Origin: Flavobacteriaceae bacterium
GTDB taxonomy: Bacteria > Bacteroidota > Bacteroidia > Flavobacteriales > Flavobacteriaceae
DNA length: 43,479 nucleotides
Assembly: GCA_013001965.1 (NCBI GenBank)
Contig: JABDLA010000095.1
Coordinates: forward strand, 1 to 43,479
Direction: 5' to 3'
Part shown: in pieces, positions 1-8,339 of the stretch
How the letters are laid out: the number at the start of each line of letters is the position of its first letter
How positions within the stretch are numbered: the stretch's first letter is position 1
Made by a program: the position numbers and the translations under genes
The notes under the pieces: model-generated
What the model was told of the DNA's origin: nothing
Seen by the model: the letters and a program-made list of their open reading frames with translations, nothing else
Databases searched by the model: none

Positions 1-2084
1 TTTTGCAAATTAGGATTGTTGCTGCTCAATCGTCCGGTGGCAGCCACCGTTTGCATATAATCGGTATGTACATGACCGGTTTGTTCTAATACTTGATTGG
101 GTAAGGCATCAACATAGGTACTTTTGAGTTTGCTTAGGCCACGATACTCTAAAATATCTTTTATGATGTCATGATCTTTGGCCAAATATCGAAGAACATC
201 TTCTGCCGTACTGTATTGACCGGTCTTCGTCTTTTTGGGTTTATCAACCAATTGCATTTTTTCAAAAAGAATAACACCCAGTTGCTTGGGCGAAGCGATA
301 TTAAACTCTTCACCGGCAGCTTTATAGATCTTTTTTTCCAGCACTTTGATGTCATTATCTAGGTCTGAAGACAGCGAATTAAGAAAGGACTTATCCAAAT
401 TGATGCCTTCCAATTCCATATCGGCCAACACACGTAACAAAGGGATTTCGATCTCATTAAATAACTTCTTTATGTTGGCATCACCCAGTTCTTTCTCAAA
501 ATGTTCTTTAAGCTGTAAGGTGATGTCGGCATCTTCGACCGCATATTCTGTTTGCTTATCCAACGGAACTTCTCGCATCGATAGTTGATTCTTTCCCTTT
601 TTGCCTATAAGTGATTCAATAGAAATAGGGGTATAATTCAAATAGGTTTCCGCAAGGACATCCATACTATGCCTCATATCGGGGTTAATCAAATAGTGGG
701 CTAACATGGTATCAAATAAATCGCCCTTCACCTGCATATTGTATTTATGAAGGACCTTGATATCGTATTTTAGATTTTGACCGATCTTCCCGATGGAATC
801 ACTTTCAAAGAATGGTCTTAAGGATTCCAGCAACGTTTGTGCTTCATCTCTATTTTCAGGGAATGGTAAATAAAATCCTTTGCCAATTTCCCATGAAAAT
901 GCGATGCCCACCAATTCTGCAATAATGGGATCAAGTCCTGTAGTTTCAGTATCAAAACACACCCAGCTCTGCTTCATCAGATTCTGAAGAAAGAGCTTCC
1001 TGGCCATATCATTGTCAACGGCCTGATAAAAATGAGAACTTGTCTCGGAAGTTTCTCTGCTGGAAACCGATTGAATGACTTCCGAAGCGGATTCAGTATG
1101 ACCTCCAAATAATGAGAATTGTCCGGCTCCGGCTGTTGTTTTCGTTTCAGCTGTAGACTTAACTTCAGTTTTGGTAACAGGACTGTCATTGGTTGCTTCG
1201 GAAGAAAAGGTCTTAATTAAATTCTCAGTCAGCCTTCTGAATTCCAGTTCTTCAAAAATGGATACAACCGCATCTAAATCGGGTGAGTTGAGTTCAAAAT
1301 CATGTTCATCGAATTCAACAGGGACATCAAGAAGAATTTTCGCCAGTTCCTTTGATAATAGCCCTAATTCGGCATTTTCTTCCACCTTTTCTTTCATCTT
1401 TCCTTTCAGCTCATGGGTGTTCGCCAGAAGTCCTTCCATACTTCCATATTGAGCCAGGAATTTTTTGGCCGTCTTATCTCCAACGCCGGGAAGCCCTGGA
1501 ATATTATCCACAGCATCACCCTTCATTCCAAGGAAATCAATGACCTGTTCCGGACGTTCAATTTCAAAATTTTCCTGAACTTCCTTAATTCCCCAGGTAT
1601 CGTAGCCACCGCCAAAACGAGGTTTGTACATGTAAATATTTTCAGAAACCAATTGGGCGAAATCCTTATCGGGAGTAACCATATAGGTTTTATATCCCTC
1701 TTTCTCAGCTTTTTTGGCTAGGGTGCCAATCACATCATCGGCCTCATAACCTTCCTTAATTATTATGGGGATGTGCATGGCCTTCAAAATATCCTTGATA
1801 TATGGAACCGCAATAGATATGGCCTCGGGTGTTTCATCACGATTGGCCTTATAGTCCGGAAACATTTCGGTTCGTGTCACGCTTCCACCCTGATCAAAAC
1901 AAACGGCAAGATGATCAGGTCGTTCACGTTTGATAACATCCAGAAGTGAATTTGTAAAGCCCATTATGGCTGAAGTATCCAATCCTTTCGAATTGATTCT
2001 TGGATTTTTAATAAACGCATAATAACCGCGAAAAATTAGTGCATAGGCATCTAAAAGGAATAATCGTTTCTGATCTGACATCAT
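1..2084 (-). CDS. polA: DNA polymerase I, 5' part (truncated by window edge)
   Basis: Replicative repair polymerase that fills gaps and removes RNA primers. Read on the minus strand from ATG at 2084 (tandem ATG-ATG), the frame stays open for about 694 codons to the window edge. The N-terminus is a 5'-nuclease domain (starts MMSDQKRLFLLDAYALIF, with a GLPGVGDKTAKKFL helix-hairpin-helix). A 3'-5' exonuclease domain follows, and its CFDTETTGLDP motif suggests that proofreading is intact. The last visible residues, TVAATGRLSSNNPNLQ, are the family A polymerase motif that normally precedes NIPVR, so roughly the last 230-250 residues of the palm and fingers lie outside the window. A promoter-like element lies at 2111-2139. 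Its neighbour iaaA is divergent. Identification is secure; only the missing end is unknown. Confidence 0.96.
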   Translation of the reverse strand, partial: MMSDQKRLFLLDAYALIFRGYYAFIKNPRINSKGLDTSAIMGFTNSLLDVIKRERPDHLAVCFDQGGSVTRTEMFPDYKANRDETPEAISIAVPYIKDILKAMHIPIIIKEGYEADDVIGTLAKKAEKEGYKTYMVTPDKDFAQLVSENIYMYKPRFGGGYDTWGIKEVQENFEIERPEQVIDFLGMKGDAVDNIPGLPGVGDKTAKKFLAQYGSMEGLLANTHELKGKMKEKVEENAELGLLSKELAKILLDVPVEFDEHDFELNSPDLDAVVSIFEELEFRRLTENLIKTFSSEATNDSPVTKTEVKSTAETKTTAGAGQFSLFGGHTESASEVIQSVSSRETSETSSHFYQAVDNDMARKLFLQNLMKQSWVCFDTETTGLDPIIAELVGIAFSWEIGKGFYLPFPENRDEAQTLLESLRPFFESDSIGKIGQNLKYDIKVLHKYNMQVKGDLFDTMLAHYLINPDMRHSMDVLAETYLNYTPISIESLIGKKGKNQLSMREVPLDKQTEYAVEDADITLQLKEHFEKELGDANIKKLFNEIEIPLLRVLADMELEGINLDKSFLNSLSSDLDNDIKVLEKKIYKAAGEEFNIASPKQLGVILFEKMQLVDKPKKTKTGQYSTAEDVLRYLAKDHDIIKDILEYRGLSKLKSTYVDALPNQVLEQTGHVHTDYMQTVAATGRLSSNNPNLQ

Positions 2085-2110
2085 ATTTTTATTGAAGACT
2101 ATAAAACTAC

Positions 2111-2139
2111 GAAACTTATATGTTCAATTGAAATGCAAT
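2111..2139 (-). promoter_or_regulatory. Candidate Bacteroidota promoter for polA
   Basis: On the minus strand an ATTG (2136-2139) is followed after 17 nt by TAAGTTTC (2118-2111), one base off the TAnnTTTG -7 consensus. It lies about 27 nt upstream of the polA ATG. It is found by eye from the consensus only. Confidence 0.4.
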
Positions 2140-2168
2140 TTGTAATTTTCCGCAGTAATTTAAATCAA

Positions 2169-3098
2169 ATGAGAACATTTGCTCTTGCCATACACGGTGG
2201 TGCGGGAACTTTGGTCAAAGGACTGATGACACCGGCTTTGGAGACTCAATATAAAGAAGCACTACGGTTTGCTGTTGAAGACGGATTTAAAATTTTAAAT
2301 CAAGGAGGAAGCGCGTTGGATGCAGTTGAATCTGCTGTGATACATCTGGAAAATACACCACTGTTCAACGCTGGGAAAGGATCTGTATTTACTGCTCAGG
2401 GCACGCATGAAATGGATGCAGCAATTATGGATGGGGCCAATCAAGAGGCCGGCGCAGTTAGTTTGATAACGGGGATAAAAAATCCGGTTGCTTTGGCACG
2501 CGATGTTTTGGAAAAAAGTTATCATGTTTTTTTGGCCGGTGAAGGTGCTATGGAGTTTGCTAAAAGCAACGGATATAAGATTGAGAAACCCGACTACTTT
2601 TACGATGAAGTACGCTATCAGCAATGGCAAGGCATAAAAGACAGTGAAGAGTTTCAACTCGATCACTCTGTGAAAAAAGAAGGCAAGTTTGGTACGGTTG
2701 GCGCAGTGGCATGCGATCAAAATGGTAATGTAGCCGCCGCCACGTCAACCGGCGGAATGACCAATAAAAAATGGGGGCGTGTTGGGGACAGCCCAATGAT
2801 TGGTGCCGGGACCTACGCAAATAATAACACTTGCGCCGTAAGTTGTACCGGTAGCGGTGAATTTTTTATAAGAGGTGTTGTAGCCTATGATGTGGCATGC
2901 TTAATGGAATATAAGGGGTTGTCATTAAATGAAGCAGCCAGAATCGTAATTCATGAGCGTATGCCCAGGATTAATGGCGATGGTGGATTGATAGCAGTAG
3001 ATGGCAATGGAAATCTTGCCATGCCATTCAATACGGAAGGCATGTATCGCGCAAGCAAATCGTCAAACGGCCAGGACTATTTAGCCATTTATAAATGA
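2169..3098 (+). CDS. iaaA: Isoaspartyl peptidase / type III L-asparaginase
   Basis: Ntn-hydrolase that cleaves beta-aspartyl dipeptides; in cyanophycin users it splits the beta-Asp-Arg dipeptides released by cyanophycinase. The chosen start is the ATG at 2169, which gives MRTFALAIHGGAGTLV, the family N-terminus, and 309 residues; an in-frame ATG at 2133 would add 12 untypical residues. The autoproteolytic nucleophile is Thr176 in GKFGTVGAV, followed by AAATSTGGMTNKKWGRVGDSPMIGAGTYA, cited here as the family's substrate-binding stretch. No signal peptide is seen, so it acts in the cytoplasm. Its TGA stop directly abuts the stop of convergent cphB with no base between. The context next to cphB and cphA strongly favours dipeptide recycling over free asparagine hydrolysis, although many family members do both. 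Confidence 0.93.
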   Translation: MRTFALAIHGGAGTLVKGLMTPALETQYKEALRFAVEDGFKILNQGGSALDAVESAVIHLENTPLFNAGKGSVFTAQGTHEMDAAIMDGANQEAGAVSLITGIKNPVALARDVLEKSYHVFLAGEGAMEFAKSNGYKIEKPDYFYDEVRYQQWQGIKDSEEFQLDHSVKKEGKFGTVGAVACDQNGNVAAATSTGGMTNKKWGRVGDSPMIGAGTYANNNTCAVSCTGSGEFFIRGVVAYDVACLMEYKGLSLNEAARIVIHERMPRINGDGGLIAVDGNGNLAMPFNTEGMYRASKSSNGQDYLAIYK

Positions 3099-3962
3099 TT
3101 ATATAAATGGAGCAGAAATCGGTAATACGCTGACGCTTCTTTCTTTAATATTATAGGAATCACTGTTGGACAACACATGTACAGTGAGATTCGCCATGGT
3201 CATTGGTGTGCCATCTTCAAGGACCTTTTCATTGTTATGAGTTAAGGAACTTCCATCGTAAACAATAACCATCCCTGATCCTATAACGGTACAATCATTC
3301 CCATTCTTTATGATCATCCCAGTATCTTCAGCAAGCCCAAAACCAATAAGATTTGGAAACTTGGCGACAGCTTCAGACTGCCTTCCAAATCGTCCACGTT
3401 TAATAAAATGGGTATCAAAGATTACCCCCGGAATAAACCCAAGTCCCTTATACATTTTTACGGCGCCTTTTATAAATGCCTCGGTGCTACTACCGCCAGC
3501 GATCATTTCATGCGACATGGCCATGGCACCTGCACTGGTACCGGCAATGACGAAGTTGTCTTCATTCAGGTATCGTTCCGCCATGATTTTATGAATACTG
3601 CTGCCACCAATTATATCGGTGATCCTGGATTGGTTACCTCCGGAAAACATAATGCAATTGGCAGTTTTAATACGTTCAATATTTTCAGGTTTTTCGGAAT
3701 CATCACCTTCTCTAATGTCCAGAACCTTTACATGCTTGCATCCCAGCTTTTTAAAGGCATTTTTATAGTTGTCACCAACTTCTTCAGGAATGCTGGAGGC
3801 TGTTGGGATAATAACAATTTTAGCGTTTACCCCTCCTGATTGTTTAACAACATGATATAAGATGCCTTCCTCAATGAATTCAAGCGAATAAAACTCATTG
3901 TCTTCATGGCCTTTATCCTCATTTCCTCCGATTGGAATTAATGTTCCTTTAATCGATTGCAT
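3099..3962 (-). CDS. cphB: Cyanophycinase (serine peptidase family S51)
   Basis: Exo-peptidase that degrades cyanophycin to beta-Asp-Arg dipeptides. It has 287 residues and no signal peptide, the intracellular CphB form. The N-terminal strand GTLIPIGGNEDKG is typical. The nucleophile is Ser143 in the GTSAGAM elbow, preceded by IMFSGGNQSRI. Downstream are FDTHFIKRGRFGR and the GFGLAEDTGMII segment, cited as family-conserved stretches. Start at 3962 gives MQSIKGTLIPIGG. It is transcribed divergently from cphA across a 97-bp spacer holding a good promoter-like element, and converges on iaaA. Together the three genes form a complete polymer cycle. The identification is based on motifs and neighbours. 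Confidence 0.95.
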   Translation of the reverse strand: MQSIKGTLIPIGGNEDKGHEDNEFYSLEFIEEGILYHVVKQSGGVNAKIVIIPTASSIPEEVGDNYKNAFKKLGCKHVKVLDIREGDDSEKPENIERIKTANCIMFSGGNQSRITDIIGGSSIHKIMAERYLNEDNFVIAGTSAGAMAMSHEMIAGGSSTEAFIKGAVKMYKGLGFIPGVIFDTHFIKRGRFGRQSEAVAKFPNLIGFGLAEDTGMIIKNGNDCTVIGSGMVIVYDGSSLTHNNEKVLEDGTPMTMANLTVHVLSNSDSYNIKERSVSVLPISAPFI

Positions 3963-3989
3963 TAAATCTTTATATTAATTTTATTCGGG

Positions 3990-4019
3990 CAAAAATAAAC
4001 TAATTTTTTCATTGAAAAA
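3990..4019 (-). promoter_or_regulatory. Candidate promoter for cphB
   Basis: The minus strand shows TATTTTTG (3997-3990), a full match to TAnnTTTG, with a TTTTTC tract (4019-4014) 16 nt upstream. It lies 28 nt before the cphB ATG in the cphB-cphA divergent spacer. No equally clear element was found for cphA on the plus strand; TAATCTTTC near 4030-4040 is out of register. Confidence 0.5.
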
Positions 4020-4059
4020 TGCATATATTTATAATCTTTCGCTTTAAAAATCAGCCAAT

Positions 4060-6702
4060 ATGAAAATTATAAGCATAAATGCCATGAGAGGACCAAATTA
4101 TTGGTCTGTACGACGTCATAAACTCATTGTAATGGTGCTTGACCTCGAGGAAATGGAGGAATTGCCTTCAAATAAGGTCGACGGTTTCTATGACCGCTTA
4201 AAAACCATGTTTCCCAGTATGTATGAACATCGTTGTTCTGTAGGAGAACCTGGAGGCTTTTTTCAACGTGTGGAGGAAGGTACTTGGATGGGGCATATTA
4301 TCGAACATATTGCCCTTGAAATTCAAACCCTGGCAGGGATGGATGTTGGCTTTGGAAGAACACGTGGTTATGGCGAGAAAGGCGTATATAATGTTGTATT
4401 TGCCTATATGGAAGAGAAGGTAGGTCGCTATGCAGCCAATTGTGCTGTAAAAATTTGTGAAGCTCTTATAAAAGGAGAAGAATATGATATGACCGACGAT
4501 ATCCAGGAAATGCGTGAATTGCGGGAGACGGAAAGACTGGGCCCAAGCACCGGATCAATCGTTGAAGAAGCGGAATCAAGAGGAATACCATGGATCAGGT
4601 TAAATAAATATTCGCTGTGCCAGCTCGGTTATGGAGCTAACCAAAAACGAATACAAGCTACAGTAACCAGTGAAACCAGCAGTATTGGTGTGGAATTGGC
4701 CTGTGATAAAGAGGATACTAAATTTTTACTGGAACAAGCCGAAGTTGAAGTGCCACGAGGCGATATCATTCGACGTGAGAGCAGCTTGAAAGAAGCTTGT
4801 GATTATGTAGGTTTTCCTTTGGTAATCAAACCTGTTGATGGGAATCATGGTCGCGGGATCACAGTTGATATACAAAATTATGATGATGCATTAATAGCAT
4901 TTCGAAATGCAAAAGAAAGCTCGCGCAATGGTATCATTATCGTTGAAAAATTCATAACCGGAGAGGATTACAGATTATTGGTCATAAATCATGTCCTTGT
5001 TGCTGCTGCGAAACGTACGCCGGCACATGTTATAGGAGATGGTAAATCGACAATTCAGGAACTGGTCGATGAGGTGAACAATGATCCTCGCCGAGGTTAT
5101 GGTCATGAGAATGTACTGACGCAAATCACAATTAACGATCTAACAACAGGTATAATTAAAGAGGCGGGATTAAGTTTAGATTCTGTTATACCTGAAGGTG
5201 AAAAATTCATTTTAAAGGATACTGCAAATCTAAGTACGGGTGGAACTGCAGAAGATGTAACTGATATAGTACACCCGGCAAATGTTGCAATGGCCGAACG
5301 CATTTCAAAGATTATCGATCTCGATATTTGCGGTATTGATGTAATGACAACCGATATTACCAAGCCGCTTTCAGAAACCGGCGGTGCAGTGCTTGAAGTT
5401 AATGCCGGACCAGGATTTAGAATGCATCTTGCACCAACAATAGGTTTGCCGAGAAATGTGGCGGCTCCTGTAATCGATAAATTATTTCCGCAGAAAGGCG
5501 ATACAGGGCGAATTCCCATCATTGCAGTTTCGGGCACAAACGGGAAAACGACCACGACACGCTTAATTGCCCATATAGCCAAGATGAAAGGCTTCCGGGT
5601 TGGATATACAACAAGTGATGGCGTTTATATACAAAACAGACTTTTAATGAGCGGGGACTGTACTGGTCCAGCAAGTTCCGAATTCGTGCTGAAAGACCCA
5701 ACGGTCAATTTCGCTGTTTTAGAGTGTGCCAGAGGAGGTTTACTTCGCGCAGGACTTGGATTTAAAAATTGTGATATTGGAATAGTTACAAATGTTGCTG
5801 CCGATCATTTAGGATTAAAAGGCATCCATACCATTGAACAATTGGCCAAGGTAAAAGGCGTGATTCCTGAAACGGTCTTGCCTGACGGATATGCTATTTT
5901 AAATGCCGATGATGACCTCGTTTATGACATGAGACGAACAGTGAATTGCAATGTGGCCTTATTTTCAATGGATGAGAATAATCCTAGAATAAAAGCTTTA
6001 CAGCGTTTAAACGGCATTACAGCAGTCTATGAAAATGGCTATGTCACTATATGCAGAGGCGAATGGAAAATGCGTATCATGAAGGCCGAGAACATCCCAT
6101 TGACCTATGGCGGGAAGGCCAAATTCATGATTCAGAATGTACTTCCGGCAATTCTCGCAGCAAACATTCAGGGCATCAGTATTGAAGATATGAAAGCCGC
6201 CCTTGAAAGCTTTATTCCTTCTGCAACGCAAACACCGGGCCGACTGAATTTATTTAAATTCAATGATTTTTCAATACTACTTGATTATGCACATAATCCA
6301 GCAGGTATGAGGGCGCTCCAGAAGTTTACTAATGAACTGGATGCCACTTCAAAGGTAGGGATCATTGCCGGAATTGGTGATCGTCGTGAAGAAGACAACA
6401 ATGAAATGGGGAGTATTGCAGCCGAAATGTTTGATGAGATCATCATCAGGCAGGATAAGCATCTCCGAGGTAAAACCGAGAAGGAACTCATCAGAATGTT
6501 GGATGATGGTATTAAAATGAAAGATCCGAAAAAGAAGACAATGATCATTCCATCTGAAAAGGAAGCCATAACCTATGCCGTTAAAAATGCTGCGAAAGGT
6601 TCACTTATCGTGCTTTGCAGCGATGTGGTTCCCGATGCTTTAGAATTGGTTAAAAGTTTTAAAGAAATGGAATCCAATGGCGGATTTAATTTTGAGGCAT
6701 AA
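4060..6702 (+). CDS. cphA: Cyanophycin synthetase
   Basis: ATP-dependent ligase that builds multi-L-arginyl-poly-L-aspartate by alternately adding Asp and Arg; cytoplasmic nitrogen and carbon store. The 880 residues show the CphA1 order: an N-terminal domain (about 1-160, GTWMGHIIEHIALEIQ), an ATP-grasp domain (about 220-480, with VIKPVDGNHGRGI and the late VLEVNAGPGFRMHLAP), and a Mur-ligase-like domain starting about 485, with P-loop GTNGKTTT at 492-499, LECARGGLLRAGLG, NVAADHLG and LLDYAHNPAGM. Length matches the usual 870-900. It reads away from cphB and is followed by a hairpin terminator at 6704-6730. No break or missing motif was noticed. Confidence 0.97.
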   Translation: MKIISINAMRGPNYWSVRRHKLIVMVLDLEEMEELPSNKVDGFYDRLKTMFPSMYEHRCSVGEPGGFFQRVEEGTWMGHIIEHIALEIQTLAGMDVGFGRTRGYGEKGVYNVVFAYMEEKVGRYAANCAVKICEALIKGEEYDMTDDIQEMRELRETERLGPSTGSIVEEAESRGIPWIRLNKYSLCQLGYGANQKRIQATVTSETSSIGVELACDKEDTKFLLEQAEVEVPRGDIIRRESSLKEACDYVGFPLVIKPVDGNHGRGITVDIQNYDDALIAFRNAKESSRNGIIIVEKFITGEDYRLLVINHVLVAAAKRTPAHVIGDGKSTIQELVDEVNNDPRRGYGHENVLTQITINDLTTGIIKEAGLSLDSVIPEGEKFILKDTANLSTGGTAEDVTDIVHPANVAMAERISKIIDLDICGIDVMTTDITKPLSETGGAVLEVNAGPGFRMHLAPTIGLPRNVAAPVIDKLFPQKGDTGRIPIIAVSGTNGKTTTTRLIAHIAKMKGFRVGYTTSDGVYIQNRLLMSGDCTGPASSEFVLKDPTVNFAVLECARGGLLRAGLGFKNCDIGIVTNVAADHLGLKGIHTIEQLAKVKGVIPETVLPDGYAILNADDDLVYDMRRTVNCNVALFSMDENNPRIKALQRLNGITAVYENGYVTICRGEWKMRIMKAENIPLTYGGKAKFMIQNVLPAILAANIQGISIEDMKAALESFIPSATQTPGRLNLFKFNDFSILLDYAHNPAGMRALQKFTNELDATSKVGIIAGIGDRREEDNNEMGSIAAEMFDEIIIRQDKHLRGKTEKELIRMLDDGIKMKDPKKKTMIIPSEKEAITYAVKNAAKGSLIVLCSDVVPDALELVKSFKEMESNGGFNFEA

Positions 6703-6703
6703 A

Positions 6704-6730
6704 AAAACCACATCAGGGATGTGGTTTCTT
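6704..6730. terminator. Bidirectional intrinsic terminator between cphA and the small secreted gene
   Basis: Perfect 8-bp stem ACCACATC / GATGTGGT with loop AGG (6707-6725), flanked by an A7 tract on the left and TTCTT on the right. On the minus strand the stem is followed by seven Ts, so it suits the convergent gene ending at 6764 even better than cphA. Confidence 0.8.
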
Positions 6731-6763
6731 CAGAAAAATTCATGTATTAAGAAGTGAGTAATC

Positions 6764-7081
6764 TTAACTCATGAGAGTTATCTTTCGTTTCATTTGAAGA
6801 CTTTTTATATAAGCCTTTATACTGATAAGCGCATTACTTTTGTTAAAGTTAATATTCTTATTTTGGTCCATAGGATCAATAGCGATTGGTTCCCACTTTC
6901 GGTAGGCAATGATATCCTCATTTAATTCGAAAACTAACTGGGAATCAGGCATATCGAATTCTACCACAGAAACAATCTCATTTCTTGGAAACACCTGGGC
7001 AACATCCTTATCATTTTGTGCAAATGACAAAAATGGCATTGTGATTAAAGTTAAAAATAGTATCATGTTCTTCATGACCAT
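6764..7081 (-). CDS. Small secreted protein of unknown function
   Basis: I do not recognise the family. The frame codes for 105 residues starting MVMKNMILFLTL; an alternative ATG two codons in (7075) gives MKNMILFLTLITMPFLSFAQ, a clean Sec signal peptide with likely cleavage after FAQ, leaving a mature protein of about 80 residues. The mature part is acidic first (VVEFDMPDSQLVFELNED) and basic at its end (KSLQMKRKITL). No cysteines, repeats or membrane segments are present after the signal. It converges on cphA, sharing the terminator at 6704-6730, and stands alone. A short periplasmic or secreted protein restricted to Flavobacteriia is my best guess; no role is assigned. Confidence 0.7.
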   Translation of the reverse strand: MVMKNMILFLTLITMPFLSFAQNDKDVAQVFPRNEIVSVVEFDMPDSQLVFELNEDIIAYRKWEPIAIDPMDQNKNINFNKSNALISIKAYIKSLQMKRKITLMS

Positions 7082-7137
7082 AACTGTTTGATGTAGGTGT
7101 TATTCATGAACTAAAGAACATAAATGATAAGTGAAAT

Positions 7138-7161
7138 AGGCATTTTTTTGATAAAATGCCT
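7138..7161. terminator. AT-rich hairpin, possible weak terminator
   Basis: A 9-bp perfect stem AGGCATTTT / AAAATGCCT with a six-base loop, flanked on the right by A7. It lies downstream of the minus-strand glycosylasparaginase operon, but on that strand the T tract precedes rather than follows the stem, so termination is uncertain. It could also lie in the 5' region of the small secreted gene. Confidence 0.4.
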
Positions 7162-7226
7162 AAAAAAATAGTTAAGAGGTGTGACCTTTCTAATAATATC
7201 GATGAATAACCGCTTTAAGAATAGGC

Positions 7227-7346
7227 CTAAACAAAGGAAATGTCATATTTTCCTACAATTTTAGGCACTTTTTCAAAATCTAGCTTATCGGCAGGCTGTT
7301 TGGACAGCTCTTCGAATATATGTTCTATGCCCGAAAGAAAGACACA
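7227..7346 (-). pseudogene. In-frame 39-codon peptide behind the glycosylasparaginase stop (possible gene remnant)
   Basis: Directly after the TAG of the glycosylasparaginase gene, the same frame runs 39 codons to another TAG at 7227-7229. The peptide reads CVFLSGIEHIFEELSKQ then PADKLDFEKVPKIVGKYDIS then FV. It looks protein-like (amphipathic, balanced charge, codons like its neighbours) rather than random spacer. No ATG is present. It may be the 3' end of a lost gene, or a readthrough tail; chance is also possible. The remaining spacer 7162-7226 and 7082-7137 shows nothing else. Confidence 0.3.
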
Positions 7347-8339
7347 CTACTTAATAAAATAATCCGACTGGATGTTTTCATTCTTTTCATCTTGAAACTT
7401 TGTCATGCTGAAGTATTGATGAATTGAATAACTTCCTGTTTCTCCCTTCTTATTCACAGCGATATAGCCAACCTGAAAATTTTTATAATCGCTATTCGGT
7501 TTATTGACGATTCGATTAATTGCCTCCTCACAAGCGGCCTGAGGCGATTTTCCCTGGCGCATCAATTCAACTACCAGAAAGCTGCCAACGGTCTTGACCA
7601 CCTCTTCACCCAAGCCGGTAGCAACAGCAGCACCAATTTCATTATCGACAAAAAGACCAGAGCCAATTATAGGTGAATCTCCTACACGTCCGGCCATTTT
7701 ATAGGCCAATCCACTTGTGGTACACGCTCCCGAAATATTCCCCTTCTTATCAATAGCCAGCATACCAATGGTATCATGATTTTCAATATTAATGATCGGT
7801 TTGTATTCACTTTTCACCTTCCATTCTTCCCATGCCTTTTTTGAAGCCTCAGTCAAAAGATCTTCTTTTTGGAATCCATTTTCATAAGCGAACTGCTCAG
7901 CGCCCTTGCCTGCGAGCATCACATGTGGCGTGTTCTCCATGACCATCCTGGCCACAGATATGGCGTGCGTTACATTTTGAAGATAGACCACAGATCCGCA
8001 ATTCCCTTCCTTATTCATAATACAGGCATCGAGTGTGACATTGCCATCACGATCCGGCAAGCCACCTTTACCAACCGATTGTCCTTCAGCATTGGCCTCT
8101 TCAACCATACACCCTTTTTCTACGGCGTCTAATGCCGTTCCTCCTGCCTGAAGCACTTCCCAGGCTTTGGCAGTTGCATTTTTTACGTCCCAGGTGGCAA
8201 TGACCAGGGGTAAGGACGCTTTGCTGGTTGATTCATTGGTTTGTTCTGAAGCGGTTTCAGCACAGGCATTCAATGTGCTGCCAACGGCTAATCCCACGCC
8301 GGTTAAAGAAGCATTTTTAATAAAGTTTCGTCGTTTCAT
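7347..8339 (-). CDS. N4-(beta-N-acetylglucosaminyl)-L-asparaginase (glycosylasparaginase), exported
   Basis: Ntn-hydrolase that cuts the GlcNAc-Asn bond of N-glycans, releasing aspartate and a GlcNAc amine that breaks down to GlcNAc and ammonia. The N-terminus has a twin-arginine motif (MKRRNFIK) and a lipobox-like LNAC at residues 23-26, so export to the periplasm, perhaps as a lipoprotein, is likely. The self-cleavage site is HDTIGM, with nucleophile Thr190; GRVGDSPIIGSG and ATGLGEE follow as in the family. The HDTIGM form and 330 residues separate it from the isoaspartyl peptidase at 2169. The start overlaps the MFS transporter stop by 4 bp (ATGA), implying translational coupling. It is the last gene of a three-gene operon with GH92 and the transporter. 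Confidence 0.93.
   Translation of the reverse strand: MKRRNFIKNASLTGVGLAVGSTLNACAETASEQTNESTSKASLPLVIATWDVKNATAKAWEVLQAGGTALDAVEKGCMVEEANAEGQSVGKGGLPDRDGNVTLDACIMNKEGNCGSVVYLQNVTHAISVARMVMENTPHVMLAGKGAEQFAYENGFQKEDLLTEASKKAWEEWKVKSEYKPIINIENHDTIGMLAIDKKGNISGACTTSGLAYKMAGRVGDSPIIGSGLFVDNEIGAAVATGLGEEVVKTVGSFLVVELMRQGKSPQAACEEAINRIVNKPNSDYKNFQVGYIAVNKKGETGSYSIHQYFSMTKFQDEKNENIQSDYFIK

Noticed and set aside
5103-5582. 159-codon open frame on the minus strand inside cphA
   Set aside because: It lies fully antisense to conserved CphA domains, has no signal or motif, and has Ser/Pro/Val-rich composition typical of a shadow frame.
7347-8339. Glycosylasparaginase as a second cyanophycin isoaspartyl peptidase
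   Set aside because: The HDTIGM self-cleavage motif, Tat-type export signal and coupling to the sugar transporter favour glycosylasparaginase.
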